Shown in pieces: positions 1-12,260 of a DNA stretch of 64,000 nucleotides. The translations under genes and the position numbers were made by a program. Under the pieces are notes generated by a model. That model was not told the origin of the DNA and made no database searches. It was given only the letters and a program-made list of their open reading frames with translations. The DNA is from Nymphaea colorata (lineage: Eukaryota > Streptophyta > Magnoliopsida > Nymphaeales > Nymphaeaceae): contig NC_045141.1 of the NCBI RefSeq assembly GCF_008831285.2, positions 22,536,742 through 22,600,741 of the forward strand. Reading direction: 5' to 3'. Position 1 is the stretch's first letter. The number at the start of each line of letters is the position of its first letter.

Positions 1-235
1 TTCTAAGAAATGAAAGTTCTGAAGTTTCTCTCCAAGAATGAACACATTGGCATTATGGGGATGTTCTTTTTGTTTAGAACTAAAAACTTTCTTCTCGTAG
101 AGTTTCATTTTTTTTGTATGTTTTACTTTACCTTTTTTCGTGAACGCATTTCTTGTCCATTTGGGTAACATAAAGGAGATTGTGCATTTAACCATAGATT
201 CTCAATTATTTTCATCATGTGAATTCAAATGAAAT

Positions 236-464
236 CAAGGGTGTTGTTTGATAGCCTCAGATCTTACTTTTGATGCAGTGCTCATAAAGAAAATAAACAT
301 TCGATTTTTAGATATATAAAAAGAAAAATTTGAAATCTATGTGGCCAAGACCTTATCTTTGAAGTCTGAGACTCCGATGAAACGGAATTTCTAATATCAA
401 GTCTTAAGATTTTAGATCCTCAGTCATCTTTTAGATCACCTCAGACGAGGTAAACAAACACTCT
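236..464. mobile_element. Possible MITE with imperfect terminal inverted repeats
   Basis: The left end reads GGGTGTTGTTTGATAGCCTC. The reverse complement of the right end reads AGAGTGTTTGTTTACCTC. The two are similar enough to be diverged terminal inverted repeats about 230 bp apart. I see no clean target-site duplication and no coding capacity. The family is undetermined, and this may be chance similarity. Confidence 0.35.
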
Positions 465-1679
465 GAATGTTCCAATCGTACTTAGATTGGTCTCTTTGTT
501 ACCGAATCCAGTGAAAAGGAATAAGGTAAACAAAGTCGGATAAGGGTAAATTATAACCCATTTGCAGTTACTTGTCCATCCTATCGTAGCCAGGTATGCC
601 GGATCCGGCGAACGAATAGGTTTCTCCGGCCAATGCAGACTCTTACGACGAAAAGAGCGTCGATCTCATCGGTAAGGATGGGATCGATCATCTGGATATG
701 AATTTTAGCCCCCGTCGTAACTCTTAGTTCGTCTCGACGGCCTCTTCTCAGCCCTGCACCTTCGTTGCCTTTTACGTTCTTCATCTTGATTTTTGCTACG
801 TAATCCATGATTGATTATAATTGGTCAGTACTTGTGAATTTGGAAACAGACATTGCCTTTCGGAAGCTTTTCTCCGGCTACAAAAAAAAATCTACAGTTA
901 TCCTTGCTCATATATTAGGTTCGAATACCATTAGATTTGTTCGATTTGAGCTCAGAAAGAACAGTCTAATTCGATGAAGCGCCCGTAAGTTGCTGCGGTT
1001 TTCTTTTTTGTAATTATCTTGCTGCAGATTCATTATTTTAGGAGTGTGATTTGCGTTTTCCTTTGTTGAAAAACTCGCAAAAGAAGTTAGATCAGTCGTT
1101 TTGACCTCGACGACCAATCCTACATTTCTATCTGGACCGTCGAAGAAAGGCCTGGAAATATGAGTAGATCCTCATTTCTTTTGTTTCAAATTCTTCTTTC
1201 CTTTACAAGGAAGAAGTTATCTTTCCCAGCTTAAACGATCCAGTGAAAACTATATTTACTTTAGTAGCGAGTTCTGCATACTGTGGCCACTCATCCTTCA
1301 ATTAGACAGTGAAATGCGTGTTTTCGATCTTGACTCTCTTCTTCGAGCCGCGACTTTCTCATAGATCAATCATTAACACACATGCGATCAAAATGAATAC
1401 AGCTGCCTACCTTTTTTTGTCACATAGATTGAGCACCAGTGATCCGATTGAATCCACCTGTGGTCCGATTCCATTAAAGCCACACGACAAGCACCATGGA
1501 TCGTGAAGCAAGCACACATGCCGCATGGGGTAGGAAGATCCCCACTTCTCTCTGCCAGAAGATTCGCTCGCTTCATGAATGCTTTAATTGCCATTTGCCT
1601 TTCGGCTGACAGGAGGCTCCTGTCTGTTACTTTTTACGATTAACTATTATTTTTTTTATGTGTTTCTTCGCGATGGTGA

Positions 1680-1995
1680 ATTCAGGGGCAGCCCCAGCTG
1701 AAGATTCCCGTTATCGGCTATGCGTATATTCCAAGAGGAGGAGGAGGAGGAGGAGGTTGGTGGACGATTTTTCCGGCCGCGCTCTCCCCTCTCCTACTTT
1801 CTGCCCAATTCAGCGGTTTGTATCGGCTACGCGGTTTTCTTAGGCTTTCAAGTATTGGGCGGATCCAGTGGGCAACGGGAGTCCCCTTCCCAGACTGTTG
1901 GCGGTTCCAAACCGAGCCCGCACCATGTGTCGGCGGCGCATGCCCCCCGCTCGTGCTTCGCCCCCAGTTTACTGTTTCCATGGGATCTATGCGGT
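1680..1995. other. GC-rich patch with a GAG trinucleotide run
   Basis: This ~315-bp block is clearly richer in G+C than its surroundings and carries a run of about seven GAG triplets at 1737-1757. Open frames cross it on both strands, but the translations look like low-complexity read-through, with runs of Glu on one strand and Pro on the other. It could be an unannotated promoter or first exon, or a remnant of a GC-rich gene. Confidence 0.35.
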
Positions 1996-4230
1996 ACAGA
2001 AAACAATGAAAATAGGTACATAGATGAGAGAATATCATTCTTTTATTTTAAAAAATGTCTGTTTAGAACTATGAACTAAGATCGTTGTTTTAAGATTGAA
2101 GTCTGTTGTTTTAGTAGTTCGTAAGTGTAAAGGTAAGCTATGTTGGCCTTCGCTGATGCGTATTATCGTCACTCGTTATATCAGCAACAGAACAAAAAAA
2201 GGAGGCATCCAAATGGGTGTCTGTATCTGATAAATAATCGCCGGTGTGGCTTAGCATCGACTATATTTTAATGAACTAATATTAAGATTCTTTAGTTTTA
2301 TTTACCTTTTACTCAAAAGTGATACCACCCAGTACAGGAATCAGTGTGATTTCGGCATAAAAGCAGTCAGTTTGATTTCGTCATAAAAACAGTCGCGGAT
2401 TCCAGGATAGAAGGAAAGAAAAGAGGGGCTACGGCCTCTTGGGTATATCTTCAAATACTCTTGAAGACTTGAACACGACGATTTATCAACTGTTGGCAAT
2501 ACTAAACTATGGAAAGTGCTTGTTCCTGTAAGGAGCATATTCTGGATCCAAGACTTTTTTGACATGAGAATTTTTATACAATTTGAACTTCATATTGTTT
2601 TTATATTTCATTTTCAAGTTAAGTGTAGGCTCACCTTGGAAAAGAAAAAAAACCGCCATTCGATTCGACCTTCCTCATATTTTGACCTACTTTCTTGTTT
2701 CATAGATGGGGATGGCTTCACGTGTGGTCTTCAAAATTTCTAGAGAGTATATACCCCGAATATGTAGGACGGTTCCCTTTGCATGGATCGGCCTATGGAA
2801 TCGGGCAAGGGGACCAACTTGGCTTCTCAGTGGGCCAAAACCCAAGGGGTGAGCAGTTGATTTTGAGCACCAGAGTTGTATTGGATCTGCGTGTTGAATG
2901 TGAGTGGTGGGACCGAACCAAATTTGAGGGATTTTCTAAAACCAGGGTCTGAAGATACTCACACCCTTTTGGTTGACTGCCACCTAAAGAGACCTGTCAT
3001 TTACAAATACCACGTTCCTAAGTGAAACCAGCGACAGTTGCGCAGATGAGTTACATCGGGCACTTTTATAAGGAATGTGAAGTTTCTTGGTCGGCGACTT
3101 CAATTATTGTAATAAGACCATTTTCTAATGACAGGATTATTCTTATGAACCATGAAATGAGCCCTTGTTTGAAGGTCCACTTGACAGTTGGCCTTGTGAA
3201 CCGTTTGCTAAGATTGATCAAAATACTTGAATCTAGCTTTCCACGTAAATCAGTAATGGGCTTGCTCTTGTTTCATGTAATTACCATTATCAGAATGATT
3301 CAACCATGCCAAGATTGTGGTAATAATGCAAAGATTGTGGTAATAATGCTTTGGGGAGATGAAATTATATATCTCGTTTGCAAGTGATCATTTTTTGAGT
3401 GAAGAGGGTTTCTTATAGTTCGGTAGAAGGTTAAAGCTTTCATTCAACTTCTTATCTTATCTTCGAAGACCTGCTTTCAGTGCATTGGTGCTGTTCTCGC
3501 CTTGCTTCAGTTTGCACGTCAATAACCTTCTTTTGCAGCAAAGATGATTGATGTCACATGAATTTGAAACGAAAACCAAACGGTTATAAGCTTTTGCACC
3601 GACTATTGTGCCCAACCCCTTAAACTTGTAAGTGACTTTTGTTCTTTCTCCCCAAAAAAACAAGCGAGCTGAAATTCTGATAAATCCCACCAGTACATGC
3701 CATGCACAAACTCCATGTATTCAACTCTTGAACTTTCAAGTTGAAAACTAGGCTGTTCGTTGGTCGTTCAATAAATGACCTTCTCAGTGTGGCCACTAGG
3801 GCGAATGAACATGTACCATGAATGATTTACAGAACATAAAAGCGTTTCAATGTAATGTATACATTTCGTTGGTGTTAATTTTACGTTAACAGCGTCAATA
3901 ATAAGACCTTGATCTGCTCAATTGTGCCTTGCAACTGAGTTCCACCTCGTGTATGCATGTTCATGCGTGCGTGCATGTCTTATCATTTTGTAGGATCATG
4001 CATGCATTCAGTGGCATAACATGCAAGCCATGCACTTGGAGACAGCACTCTGGAGATGGGGTCTCATTCAGAGAGCTCAAAAGGACACAAAGATTTGTGG
4101 TTTCTGCTTGTAGCTCTTACACACTGTTTTCATCCTTTACTTGGACCTTGAGATTGCTGTGGCTGGATCAAGGGTCATGGCTCCTCCACCCTTCATTCTT
4201 CTCATCTTCAATCCACCACTCACTGGCTGC

Positions 4231-4426
4231 CATGTGGCAACGGCAACTATCCACAACAGAACAAAGCTTGACCATACAGCCTAATTACTGTCAGTGCGTG
4301 CTAATGACTCCAAGACAAATAAAAAATGACAAGCGAAGCTTACGCAAGATGGCAGCGCCCTATGTTTCCTCTTAACCATGTCCCCTCCCCAGTATTGCCA
4401 CCTATGCAGCCTTTCCCATCAGATAA
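4231..4426 (+). promoter_or_regulatory. Candidate light-response motifs upstream of PRK
   Basis: A G-box-like CATGTGGC core lies at 4231-4238 and an I-box-like GATAA core at 4422-4426, both within 450 bp of the PRK start codon. Such motifs are known in promoters of light-regulated photosynthesis genes. Both are short enough to occur by chance, so assigning them to PRK control is inference. Confidence 0.25.
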
Positions 4427-4680
4427 ATAACAGATGGCGCATCCATCATAGCAATTAAAACATTTTTTCCCCTCGTCACCCGAAAGATCTTAGAGCCGCT
4501 CCTCAAATTTAGTTTCTACTAATCAGCCACAAATTCTTCCTTGTTCTCCATTTCTTATACACATCGGCCCTCTCCAATCTCTGTGCCCCCCCTGTTTGCA
4601 TTCTTTCCAAGTTTGGAAGAAACCCAATGCACATAAACTAACAGGAGGGAGCAAAGGGAACTTGTAGAGAGGAAGAATAC

Positions 4681-7600
4681 ATGGCTTCTTGCCCGACAGT
4701 TTACTCAGTTTCCACCACCCCAACGAAGACTTACTTGGGTTTTCATCAAACCATCCACAGACATGAAAGCCATGTGTTCTTCTACAGCAGCACAAGGAGA
4801 ACAAGGAGGTTCAGTGGGATTTCTGAAATTTCATGTTCGGCTGAGGAAGCAAAGACTGTGGTCATTGGGCTGGCTGCAGATTCAGGATGTGGGAAGAGCA
4901 CATTCATGAGGAGGCTGACTAGCGTCTTTGGGGGGACAGCTGAACCGCCAAAGGGAGGAAACCCAGACTCAAATACCTTGATCAGCGACACAACAACTGT
5001 GATTTGCTTGGATGACTACCATTCTTTGGATAGGACAGGCAGGAAGGAGAAGGGAGTGACTGCACTGGACCCAAGAGCGAACAATTTCGATCTCATGTAT
5101 GAGCAGGTGAAGAAGCTAAAAGAAGGAACTCCAGTGGAGAAGCCAATCTATAATCACGTCACTGGTCTTTTAGACCCCCCTGAGCTTATTCAACCCCCTA
5201 AGATTCTGGTGATTGAAGGTCTTCATCCAATGTGAGTAGCATGTGCCATGCCAACTTTTCTCCAATGTTCTTAATTGTATATACATCTTTTGGTTCTACA
5301 CTTTGGCTAGAGGCCTTTTTGCCTTTCCTTTTTCATCCATAGCACGGCAGTATCTCCTGTGTAGATGTCTTGCCTTATAATCTGAACGGACAGGGGCTGT
5401 CAATTTCTTGAGTCAGCGTCTTTACGGTCTGTCAAAAATGTTCACCGATGCTTCCACCACTTAGAGAACCACTTTGTGAGTCCACTTTCCCTTATTTTAC
5501 TTCCATCCTTTTTTCCCTGAGAAGAACTTGCATTTGAATCTTCAGAGTAATTAACCGCTGGGCTGAGAATCTACACCATCTAATTGCTTTTCTCGCGTCT
5601 ATTTTATCAGTCTGACATTTTGCTGGGTAAATGTTTTACAGATGAGAAGTATTCATGTTCTGCAGATGAAAAGCATTCTTGTCTATCACCATGCCCTACA
5701 TTTTTCGTTCTTGTTTTAAAAGAATTTCTGATAATCAAAAGATCCAAAACCTAGACACTCAGTTTCAGTGATGGGATGCTGATCCGTGGAATTTCCTCAA
5801 CAATGGTCGAGCAATTTAGGCAAAATTGTGGAGCCTGTTTTAGATTGTAAACTTTCAGCCTATGATATTTTGGTTTGTTCCTTTTGTAAATCGAAGGCTA
5901 TTTTGGGGTACCGGATTACTTGAAACATTTTAAGTGGCGCTAGATTTTGTCATCATAATCAATGTCCCATTGGCTTGGGCCGTTGCTGTTTCTAAAAGTA
6001 TCCAGAAGTTAGTCTATTAGAACTTTTAAGTGTCCCACAATCTATTAGAATGTTCAAGTGTGCCACCCGTATATTGAGGGAAAGGTTACATATTTGAGTT
6101 TTGACATCCCCATAAGCCGCTTCGAATATAGAAAATGGGGATCAGAAGGTACTTCCCCAAGGATAACGGGTTTCTGGATTTTTTTGGTCTGCAATTGCAC
6201 TAAAAGTGTCTTTTGGTAATTGGGGATTGATCCTTCTGTGCGAAAGAACTCATCATGAACCTGCTTTAATTGGATAGATGTTCTAAATATTAACGCAAAA
6301 TCGTGCAAGATTTTTTACATGTTCATTATTGAGCACCCGTGAGCATGCGCTAAGATACTATTTGCTATTTGTGTTAGTCAATACGAGCTTTTCCCTGTCA
6401 TGCGTACCAATGCTGTTTACAACTGACGTACATTATAGAATAATGTTATATTTGTGTGCATTTTGTTTCACATCTCCTAGATTTTTCTGGTCGATTTCAT
6501 CCCAATTGGACCTGGAAACCTCCCTTTTCTTAAATCTGCTTTCCTTTTTTTCCTTGATTTCACTTTCCTATTTGTGCAGATTCTTGTTTTACCATAAGGC
6601 ATTGCCAAGGCAGGAGAAATTCTTTATTTTTCTGCTACCTATAACTCTATTAACTTGCACCGCACTTTTAGCAACGACATTCATACAAGGCAGAGGCCAT
6701 AACAAGGAAACCTCTTGCTTGTGTGAAATGTGCAATATTTCTAGATTCTATGGTCACAACTTAAACTGGGATGACCGCTACTTACCCAAACAATAATGTG
6801 TCTGAATTTTTCAGGTATGACGGCCGTGTAAGGGAACTTCTGGACTTCAGCATCTACTTGGATATCAGCAATGAGGTCAAGTTTGCATGGAAAATTCAGG
6901 TCTGTGAACAAGTAAAGAACATAGAAATTAAAATTTGTATTCGTGTTTTTGGCTGAATTGGTTGTAAACATCACAGAGAGACATGGCGGAGCGCGGGCAC
7001 AGCCTTGAGAGCATTAAAGCTAGCATTGAAGCAAGGAAACCAGATTTTGACGCATATATAGGTAGCCACATCAATAAGTTGACAACACAGTTATTATGTG
7101 TTTACACTTCTTAACTTGCTTGAAGAATGTGGAATCACTATGCTGCCAATGAATCATTTTGCAGACCCACAAAAGCAGTATGCTGATGCAGTAATTGAGG
7201 TTTTGCCGACACAACTGATTCCTGATGACAACGAAGGGAAGGTCTTGAGAGTGAAGTTGATAATGAAAGAGGGAGTGACATACTTCAGTCCCGTTTACCT
7301 TTTTGATGAAGGTTCAACTATTTCATGGATACCCTGCGGGAGAAAGCTCACCTGCTCATATCCAGGCATCAAGTTCTTCTATGGACCAGACACGTACTTC
7401 TCCAATGAGGTATAATCATCTACTACTACTTAATACTTTTCTTTGCTGGCTGAACTGTGTCAAATCATCAGTACAATCCTATCCGTAGCATCATTGGGGA
7501 GAGAGAAAAATTGAGGTTATGAACATTTTCTTTTCATGAGGATAGGGAGAGAGCTGGGTAGAGTTGATAAAAGAACAGTGGTTGCAAGTATTTTTCATGT

Positions 7601-7897
7601 TTGCATGAAACATGTTCATCATCTTTTTCTCTCGCTATCTTGCAGGTCTCGGTGTTGGAGATGGATGGGCAATTCGATAGACTAGACGAACTGATCTACG
7701 TCGAGAGCCATCTCAGCAACCTCTCCACGAAGTACTATGGCGAAGTCACGCAGCAAATGTTGAAGCATGCTGACTTCCCAGGAAGCAACAATGGAACTGG
7801 TCTCTTCCAGACCATTATAGGGTTGAAGATAAGGGATCTCTATGAACAAATAGTCGCCAGCAGGGAACCAGCTCCACTGCAAGCAAGCAATGCCTAA
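4681..7897 (+). CDS. PRK: Phosphoribulokinase, chloroplast precursor
   Basis: Phosphorylates ribulose 5-phosphate to ribulose 1,5-bisphosphate with ATP in the chloroplast stroma, the step that regenerates the Rubisco substrate in the Calvin cycle. Exons: 4681-5231, 6815-6899, 6977-7061, 7165-7409 and 7646-7897. All introns are GT-AG and the frame closes at 405 residues, the usual precursor length. Residues 1 to about 51 are a Ser/Thr/Arg-rich transit peptide. The P-loop SGCGKS contains Cys70. Together with Cys109 it matches the two thioredoxin-controlled cysteines of the family, and a second pair lies in SWIPCGRKLTC. The TTTVICLDDYHSLDR and VIEGLHPM segments are family hallmarks. Exon 1 ends inside the Met codon of VIEGLHPM, and intron 1 is long at 1583 bp. 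The protein looks fully functional and light/redox regulated. Confidence 0.97.
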
Positions 7898-8020
7898 TTA
7901 TTCTGTGTATCAGCTTCCACATTCGCATTTTGCGATGTAAGGAAGCTTTTTGTTTTATTATCAATATTATCAAAGAACTATTATTCAATATACATTGTTC
8001 ATTTATATATCTACCTTAAA

Positions 8021-8026
8021 AATAAA
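8021..8026 (+). terminator. Candidate PRK polyadenylation signal
   Basis: A canonical AATAAA lies 124 bp after the PRK stop codon, in a T/A-rich 3' flank. The position is typical of a plant near-upstream element. Plants tolerate many variants, so the actual cleavage site is not determined. Confidence 0.4.
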
Positions 8027-8486
8027 CTCTATTTGACAATAAGAATTGGTTAGAATTCGATAACATAGAAAAATCAGTCTGGAATTGCCATGAGAGCTGC
8101 AACAAAACTCTATAGGTCTTCTTCTATCTGATATATACCCAGTTTCCGGTCGTCCGGGGGGATCACATTCATCAGAATTTTTCCTGCTCTCTTGCAGATT
8201 GCTGTTTTTAGGGTGAGGCCTAAATGCCAAGCATTGCGACAGCAACACCATTAATGGGTTTTTGTAACATGCTTGTTTACCTACTCGGCGGTCTTCATAG
8301 ATGGTTCAAGCAGAATAAAAGAACATTTTTTGAACGATGACTATTTAGCTTCGCATTGAGAGAAATAGTGAGTGTATCTTCTAAGAACATATCATCTTTT
8401 GTAGTCAATCTCCGCTTTATGTACTACTAGGGATTGGATCCTCTATATAGAATGGCGACACACAAAGTAAAGAATCAACTTAAGAA

Positions 8487-8607
8487 AAATATCACGATTA
8501 CTTGAATGAAATAATAAATTTAACTCCCAAAAACATAATTTAGTAAATATCACGATTACTTGAATGAAATAAGAAATTTATCTCCCAAAAACATAATTTA
8601 GTAAATA
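8487..8607. repeat. 58-bp direct tandem duplication
   Basis: Two adjacent copies with a period of 58 bp share the block AATATCACGATTACTTGAAT and an ending in ACATAATTTAGTAAAT, with only a few differences. This suggests a recent local duplication. No function is visible. Confidence 0.8.
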
Positions 8608-10740
8608 GTGAAACCACGTTTATGATTTAATACAAAGGAGAAATAACAGAGCAACCATTTAGAGGATAAAAATATTATCTTATATTGCTGAAAGATGGCC
8701 AAGTGCTCCATAGCTCGCGTCTCTAGGGACGTTTCCATCCTTAGCTGCGCTCCCTGGATTTTAGAAAATTAATATAAATTTAACAATTGATGCATGGCCA
8801 CCGGAAGCAAAACACCAAAACCTTCGTTCTTCACCTAATTCTGAAAAGGCAAAGAAACCAACTTCCAAGTTATCGCTGAAGTGCTACCATGTCCTAAATT
8901 GCTTGCGATTCTATGATGCCCACAAACTCATATATTCGTTTATAAAGTCAGTTGTATCTGCAAGCTCAAATAGGCTCAAATATTAACTTACGTGATAAGT
9001 GGGATCCCCTTGTTTTCTCTTTGTATCGATCCCCTTGTGTTCAGAAGTTGAGTCTGAATGCTTTTCTTTTTTAGAGTCTTCAAGAAGCTAGTAATGATCA
9101 TGAGTTGCAGTTAGCTTTTGCGATGAAAACCAGCTTTGCCTGCACGGCCTACCAATCCCTCTTTCAAGCAACATTGATCGAAACTTCCTTTGTTAAGTGC
9201 GAACTTTTACGTCACTTTGTACCACCTTAAGATGTCCCCAGTTGAGACCCCGTATTTTATGTATACACTATGAAGACCAACCCTTGCAGGCTGTGAAGTT
9301 TGCATGGCAATTTATGCATTCATCAGATTCTTGTAGAAGTTGGTTTTCCTTTTACTGGGTTTCCTTTCTTTTTTTTCTCATATGCATTCATCACATTCCT
9401 TGCACTTTTCTTTTTTTTCTTTTTTTATACCCAAAACCATCTTTTGACAGGAGCTGCTTCCTTTTTTTTTTCGAAATACTTTAGAATGAAGTAGCCCCCT
9501 TTAAGGCGTCCAAGCTGGTGATTCAAGTTTGTTTTCAGAAAGAATACGAGAATATGACATACAACACCACCTCAGTTGTCCAGGTAAAAGTTAGAGAAAC
9601 AATTCCACGTTGTAATGATCTATTAACATCAGGTAGACCCACGAATAAATCCCCAGGGGACGTGCCTCAGATAGGAAACACCCAGATTTGCATGTTATGG
9701 TATGCAAACAGAGCACCTTTTTATGGATTATCTGCAAATACCTGTCTCTCTGTGTGTGTACAGGAGCTGGAAAGACCCTGCTAGGAATTATATGGTTACA
9801 CGGTCTCTGCCAATCACATTTATATGCATACTCTTCAGGTGGAGGGCATATTGCACATGCCACAGATATTGCAGCATCGACTGCTTATTTAACCAGAAGA
9901 TGAAAAGGCAAAAGACGGAATAATTTGGATAGGCATGGTGGTAGCTTACGTGGATTCCATTAATTTCAAATAAATGGAAAAGGACATATTGCACAAAACA
10001 CTCAAAAAGCACTTAAATTTGTTCAAGATGCCAAAGGTTGACATAACCCATCCTCCCTGGACAAGCAACAAAAGGATCATCACATGTGGGCAGCCTTTAA
10101 GTAGACTTGAAGCATCAAATTGGATGGTTAATTGATTTATGTAAAAGAAAGATCAGTACAGCAAAGGAGAAACAGAATCCTTTGTGTTAGTTGAAATGAC
10201 ACACCAATTCAGTCGAAATAGTACTAGCTGAAGGGACTAAGAAGACACTGAGCATAAAGAGAAAGTCTGCAAGAAGAACCAGTTTCTCAGTAAAAGTTTA
10301 ACAGAAAAATGATAACAGCTGCTTCTTCGAAGAGAGAATAAGAGAGAAACAACTGTGATGTCAATCACGTCGGCTGCCGTTGTTAAGGGGAACAGGAAAC
10401 TACACAGACATGAATATCTTTAGTTCAGAACATGAGCGTCTGACAAAAGAAAAGCGAAGCCAGGCTGTCTGACGCATAGCCAAGTCCAGGGGAGCATCAC
10501 CTATTTAGAAGCCCATAACGGTACTTTATTGAACACGCATTTGGATTACTTGGTACCAGCAATGTCTCCTCAATATCGAATTAGAAAAAAAGTAGGCCGG
10601 GTGAGATCAATTAACTTTTCAGGGCCTGAGGAGGATACAAGAAAAATTCGTGCCATATCACCCTTCAGCAATGCTACTCAAGTAAACAAACTTTTTTGGC
10701 TAAAAATTAAGCCAATACAAGAATATGGTTGGTTAACGCG

Positions 10741-10884
10741 AAGGTCTATCACATTTCGCTGTAGGCATGTCAACCATTTGGGAGTTGGGACATGTACTGG
10801 GTGGATGTCGTGAAGGTCTTACCACATTTCGCTGTAGGCATGTCAACGATTTAGGACGTGCACCGGGTGGATGTCAATCCGGTA
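10741..10884. repeat. 72-bp direct tandem duplication
   Basis: Two copies start at 10741 and 10813 and share CACATTTCGCTGTAGGCATG and GGGTGGATGTC. They differ at roughly one position in ten, so the duplication is older than the one at 8487. There is no coding signal. Confidence 0.75.
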
Positions 10885-11420
10885 CACAGCTGAAAGACAT
10901 CTACAAACAGCTGAACGAGATAGAGCTGGAAACTGTGACCAGAACACCTTGCTCAAGTGTTCATGAATGGGCATGCCATTACCTGAGGATAACCTATCGA
11001 CTACCAAGTAACAAGAAAAGTAATAAAAAGGCATTCATATTCAATTTAATTCTCAGCGTGGAACGCCATTATGACCTATATTAGCATATCGCCATATCCT
11101 TAATTTCCTGCAAAATCATATTGAAAGATAACTAACAAAGAGTAGACTTATCCTTTTGGGAAAATGCCGCCACCTTGACCAGAAAAAGAAAACAGATTAG
11201 CCTGTGGATGAACAAAGTAATTTTCCCTTTAATAGCTCTCATCAGTAATTCCACAGCCAAAGAAATGAAATGACACATGACCGGGCTTAGATCCCCCCAC
11301 ATAATTTACAGCATGTTTTTCAAACATGCAAAAGGTACAGTGAGATCAGAAGTATGTTGAAAGGAAAAGCGTCAAAGTAGTATTGACAGAGAAAAAACAA
11401 AAGCATCACTGTCTCCGTGC

Positions 11421-12260
11421 CTACCTGATTGTAACAAACTTATTAGTGCCATGTTTGGCCCAAAAACTTTTCAAGTCGACTGAAGTAGAAAGATCATGAC
11501 CTTCAGCTGCTACTTTCTCTAATACTTTCCTGTATGCTCCATTGCTCATCTTTCTTCCAGCTATACGGGCTCCAGGTCTTGTATGACTCAATGGCAGAGG
11601 ATAAGCAGACATGCTTGTGGTGCAACAAGAGGATTGCCATCCACCAGCTCCCCATCTATAGCACTGATGAGGGACACCGGTGCAAGAGCAGACTGGGACC
11701 GGTATACTTGATATATCATAAGTTGCTCCGTTGACAACAATGTCAAGGATCTTTTTGTCAGACTTCTCAGATGGCAAAGAACCAGCCTGTTTGCTGGCAG
11801 ATGAGGAATTTTTCTTCCTTGGTTGCTTCTGTCTTGGAACTTTTGCTGCGTCACTGTTAGGTGGTTTGGGAGCCCGTGGCTTTCTACGTTTTGCTGGTTT
11901 GTTATTAGGATCACCGTTATCCACTTCTTCTAATGGGAATTCAAGAACATTATGCATTTCCTTAACCCTAAGATCCAGATGATCCTCAGGAGCTGGAGCT
12001 GAGCCCATACTAGGCGGAAACATGGCCCAAGGATTACCATGATAACCCATAGACGATGCTGCTGCTTGTGCTTCAGCTAATGAAGCTTTTCGTTCTGCAA
12101 ACGGCCCATTTAACATGACTGCAGCTGCGTGTTCTGCAACAGTCCCTGCACCGTTGAGAACGGCACTGCCTGCGAACGTTTTCAGCATTGGATTCCCATT
12201 CACGGCTTGGCTGGAGAATCCCCATGTTCTAAAATGCTCCATTCGAGTGCGTTCGTCCAT
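11421..12260 (-). CDS. BPC: BASIC PENTACYSTEINE (GAGA-binding) transcription factor, class I
   Basis: A nuclear factor of the plant-specific BBR/BPC family that binds GA/CT dinucleotide repeats and can recruit Polycomb complexes (established for the family). This is one uninterrupted exon of 279 residues. A basic nuclear-localisation stretch rich in K, R and P lies at about 121-134. The conserved DNA-binding end covers about 165-279, with the five invariant cysteines at 191, 193, 200, 212 and 213 (CSCTG, HQC, SSCC), then the WGAGGWQSSCC and ARIAGRKMS signatures and the terminal KFVTIR typical of the family. The short N-terminus beginning MDERTRMEHFRTWGF is of the class I type. An upstream non-coding leader, probably with an intron as in related genes, extends toward 13250 and is GA-repeat rich. 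The paralogue number (BPC1, 2 or 3) cannot be assigned. Confidence 0.95.
   Translation of the reverse strand: MDERTRMEHFRTWGFSSQAVNGNPMLKTFAGSAVLNGAGTVAEHAAAVMLNGPFAERKASLAEAQAAASSMGYHGNPWAMFPPSMGSAPAPEDHLDLRVKEMHNVLEFPLEEVDNGDPNNKPAKRRKPRAPKPPNSDAAKVPRQKQPRKKNSSSASKQAGSLPSEKSDKKILDIVVNGATYDISSIPVPVCSCTGVPHQCYRWGAGGWQSSCCTTSMSAYPLPLSHTRPGARIAGRKMSNGAYRKVLEKVAAEGHDLSTSVDLKSFWAKHGTNKFVTIR

Larger units (their letters stand above)
1..4680. other. Gene-free left flank upstream of PRK
   Basis: No reading frame here resembles a known protein, and none combines with plausible splice sites into a longer one. The sequence is AT-rich apart from a GC-rich patch near 1680-1995. It contains a possible MITE near 236-464 and short local duplications, for example an 18-bp unit repeated at about 3309-3350. 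The last few hundred bases must hold the PRK promoter. Several 60-120 codon frames exist but none has recognisable composition or motifs. Confidence 0.6.
7898..11083. other. Gene-free stretch between PRK and BPC
   Basis: This stretch holds the PRK 3' UTR, two direct tandem duplications (8487-8607 and 10741-10884) and pyrimidine-rich tracts around 9350-9470. Short frames occur, but none resembles a known protein. The part nearest 11083 may belong to the 3' UTR of the minus-strand BPC gene. Confidence 0.55.

Noticed and set aside
3022-3387. 121-codon plus-strand frame before PRK
   Set aside because: Composition is unremarkable and hydrophobic, part of it is a small direct duplication, and no homologue is recognised.
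9762-9784. GAGKT-like stretch resembling a nucleotide-binding P-loop
   Set aside because: The surrounding frame is short, lacks Walker B or any other NTPase motif, and its neighbours are low complexity. Chance match.
11408-11424. AG/GTAGG at the end of the BPC frame as a splice donor
   Set aside because: The frame ends there with KFVTIR and a stop, the normal BPC C-terminus, so no further coding exon is needed.
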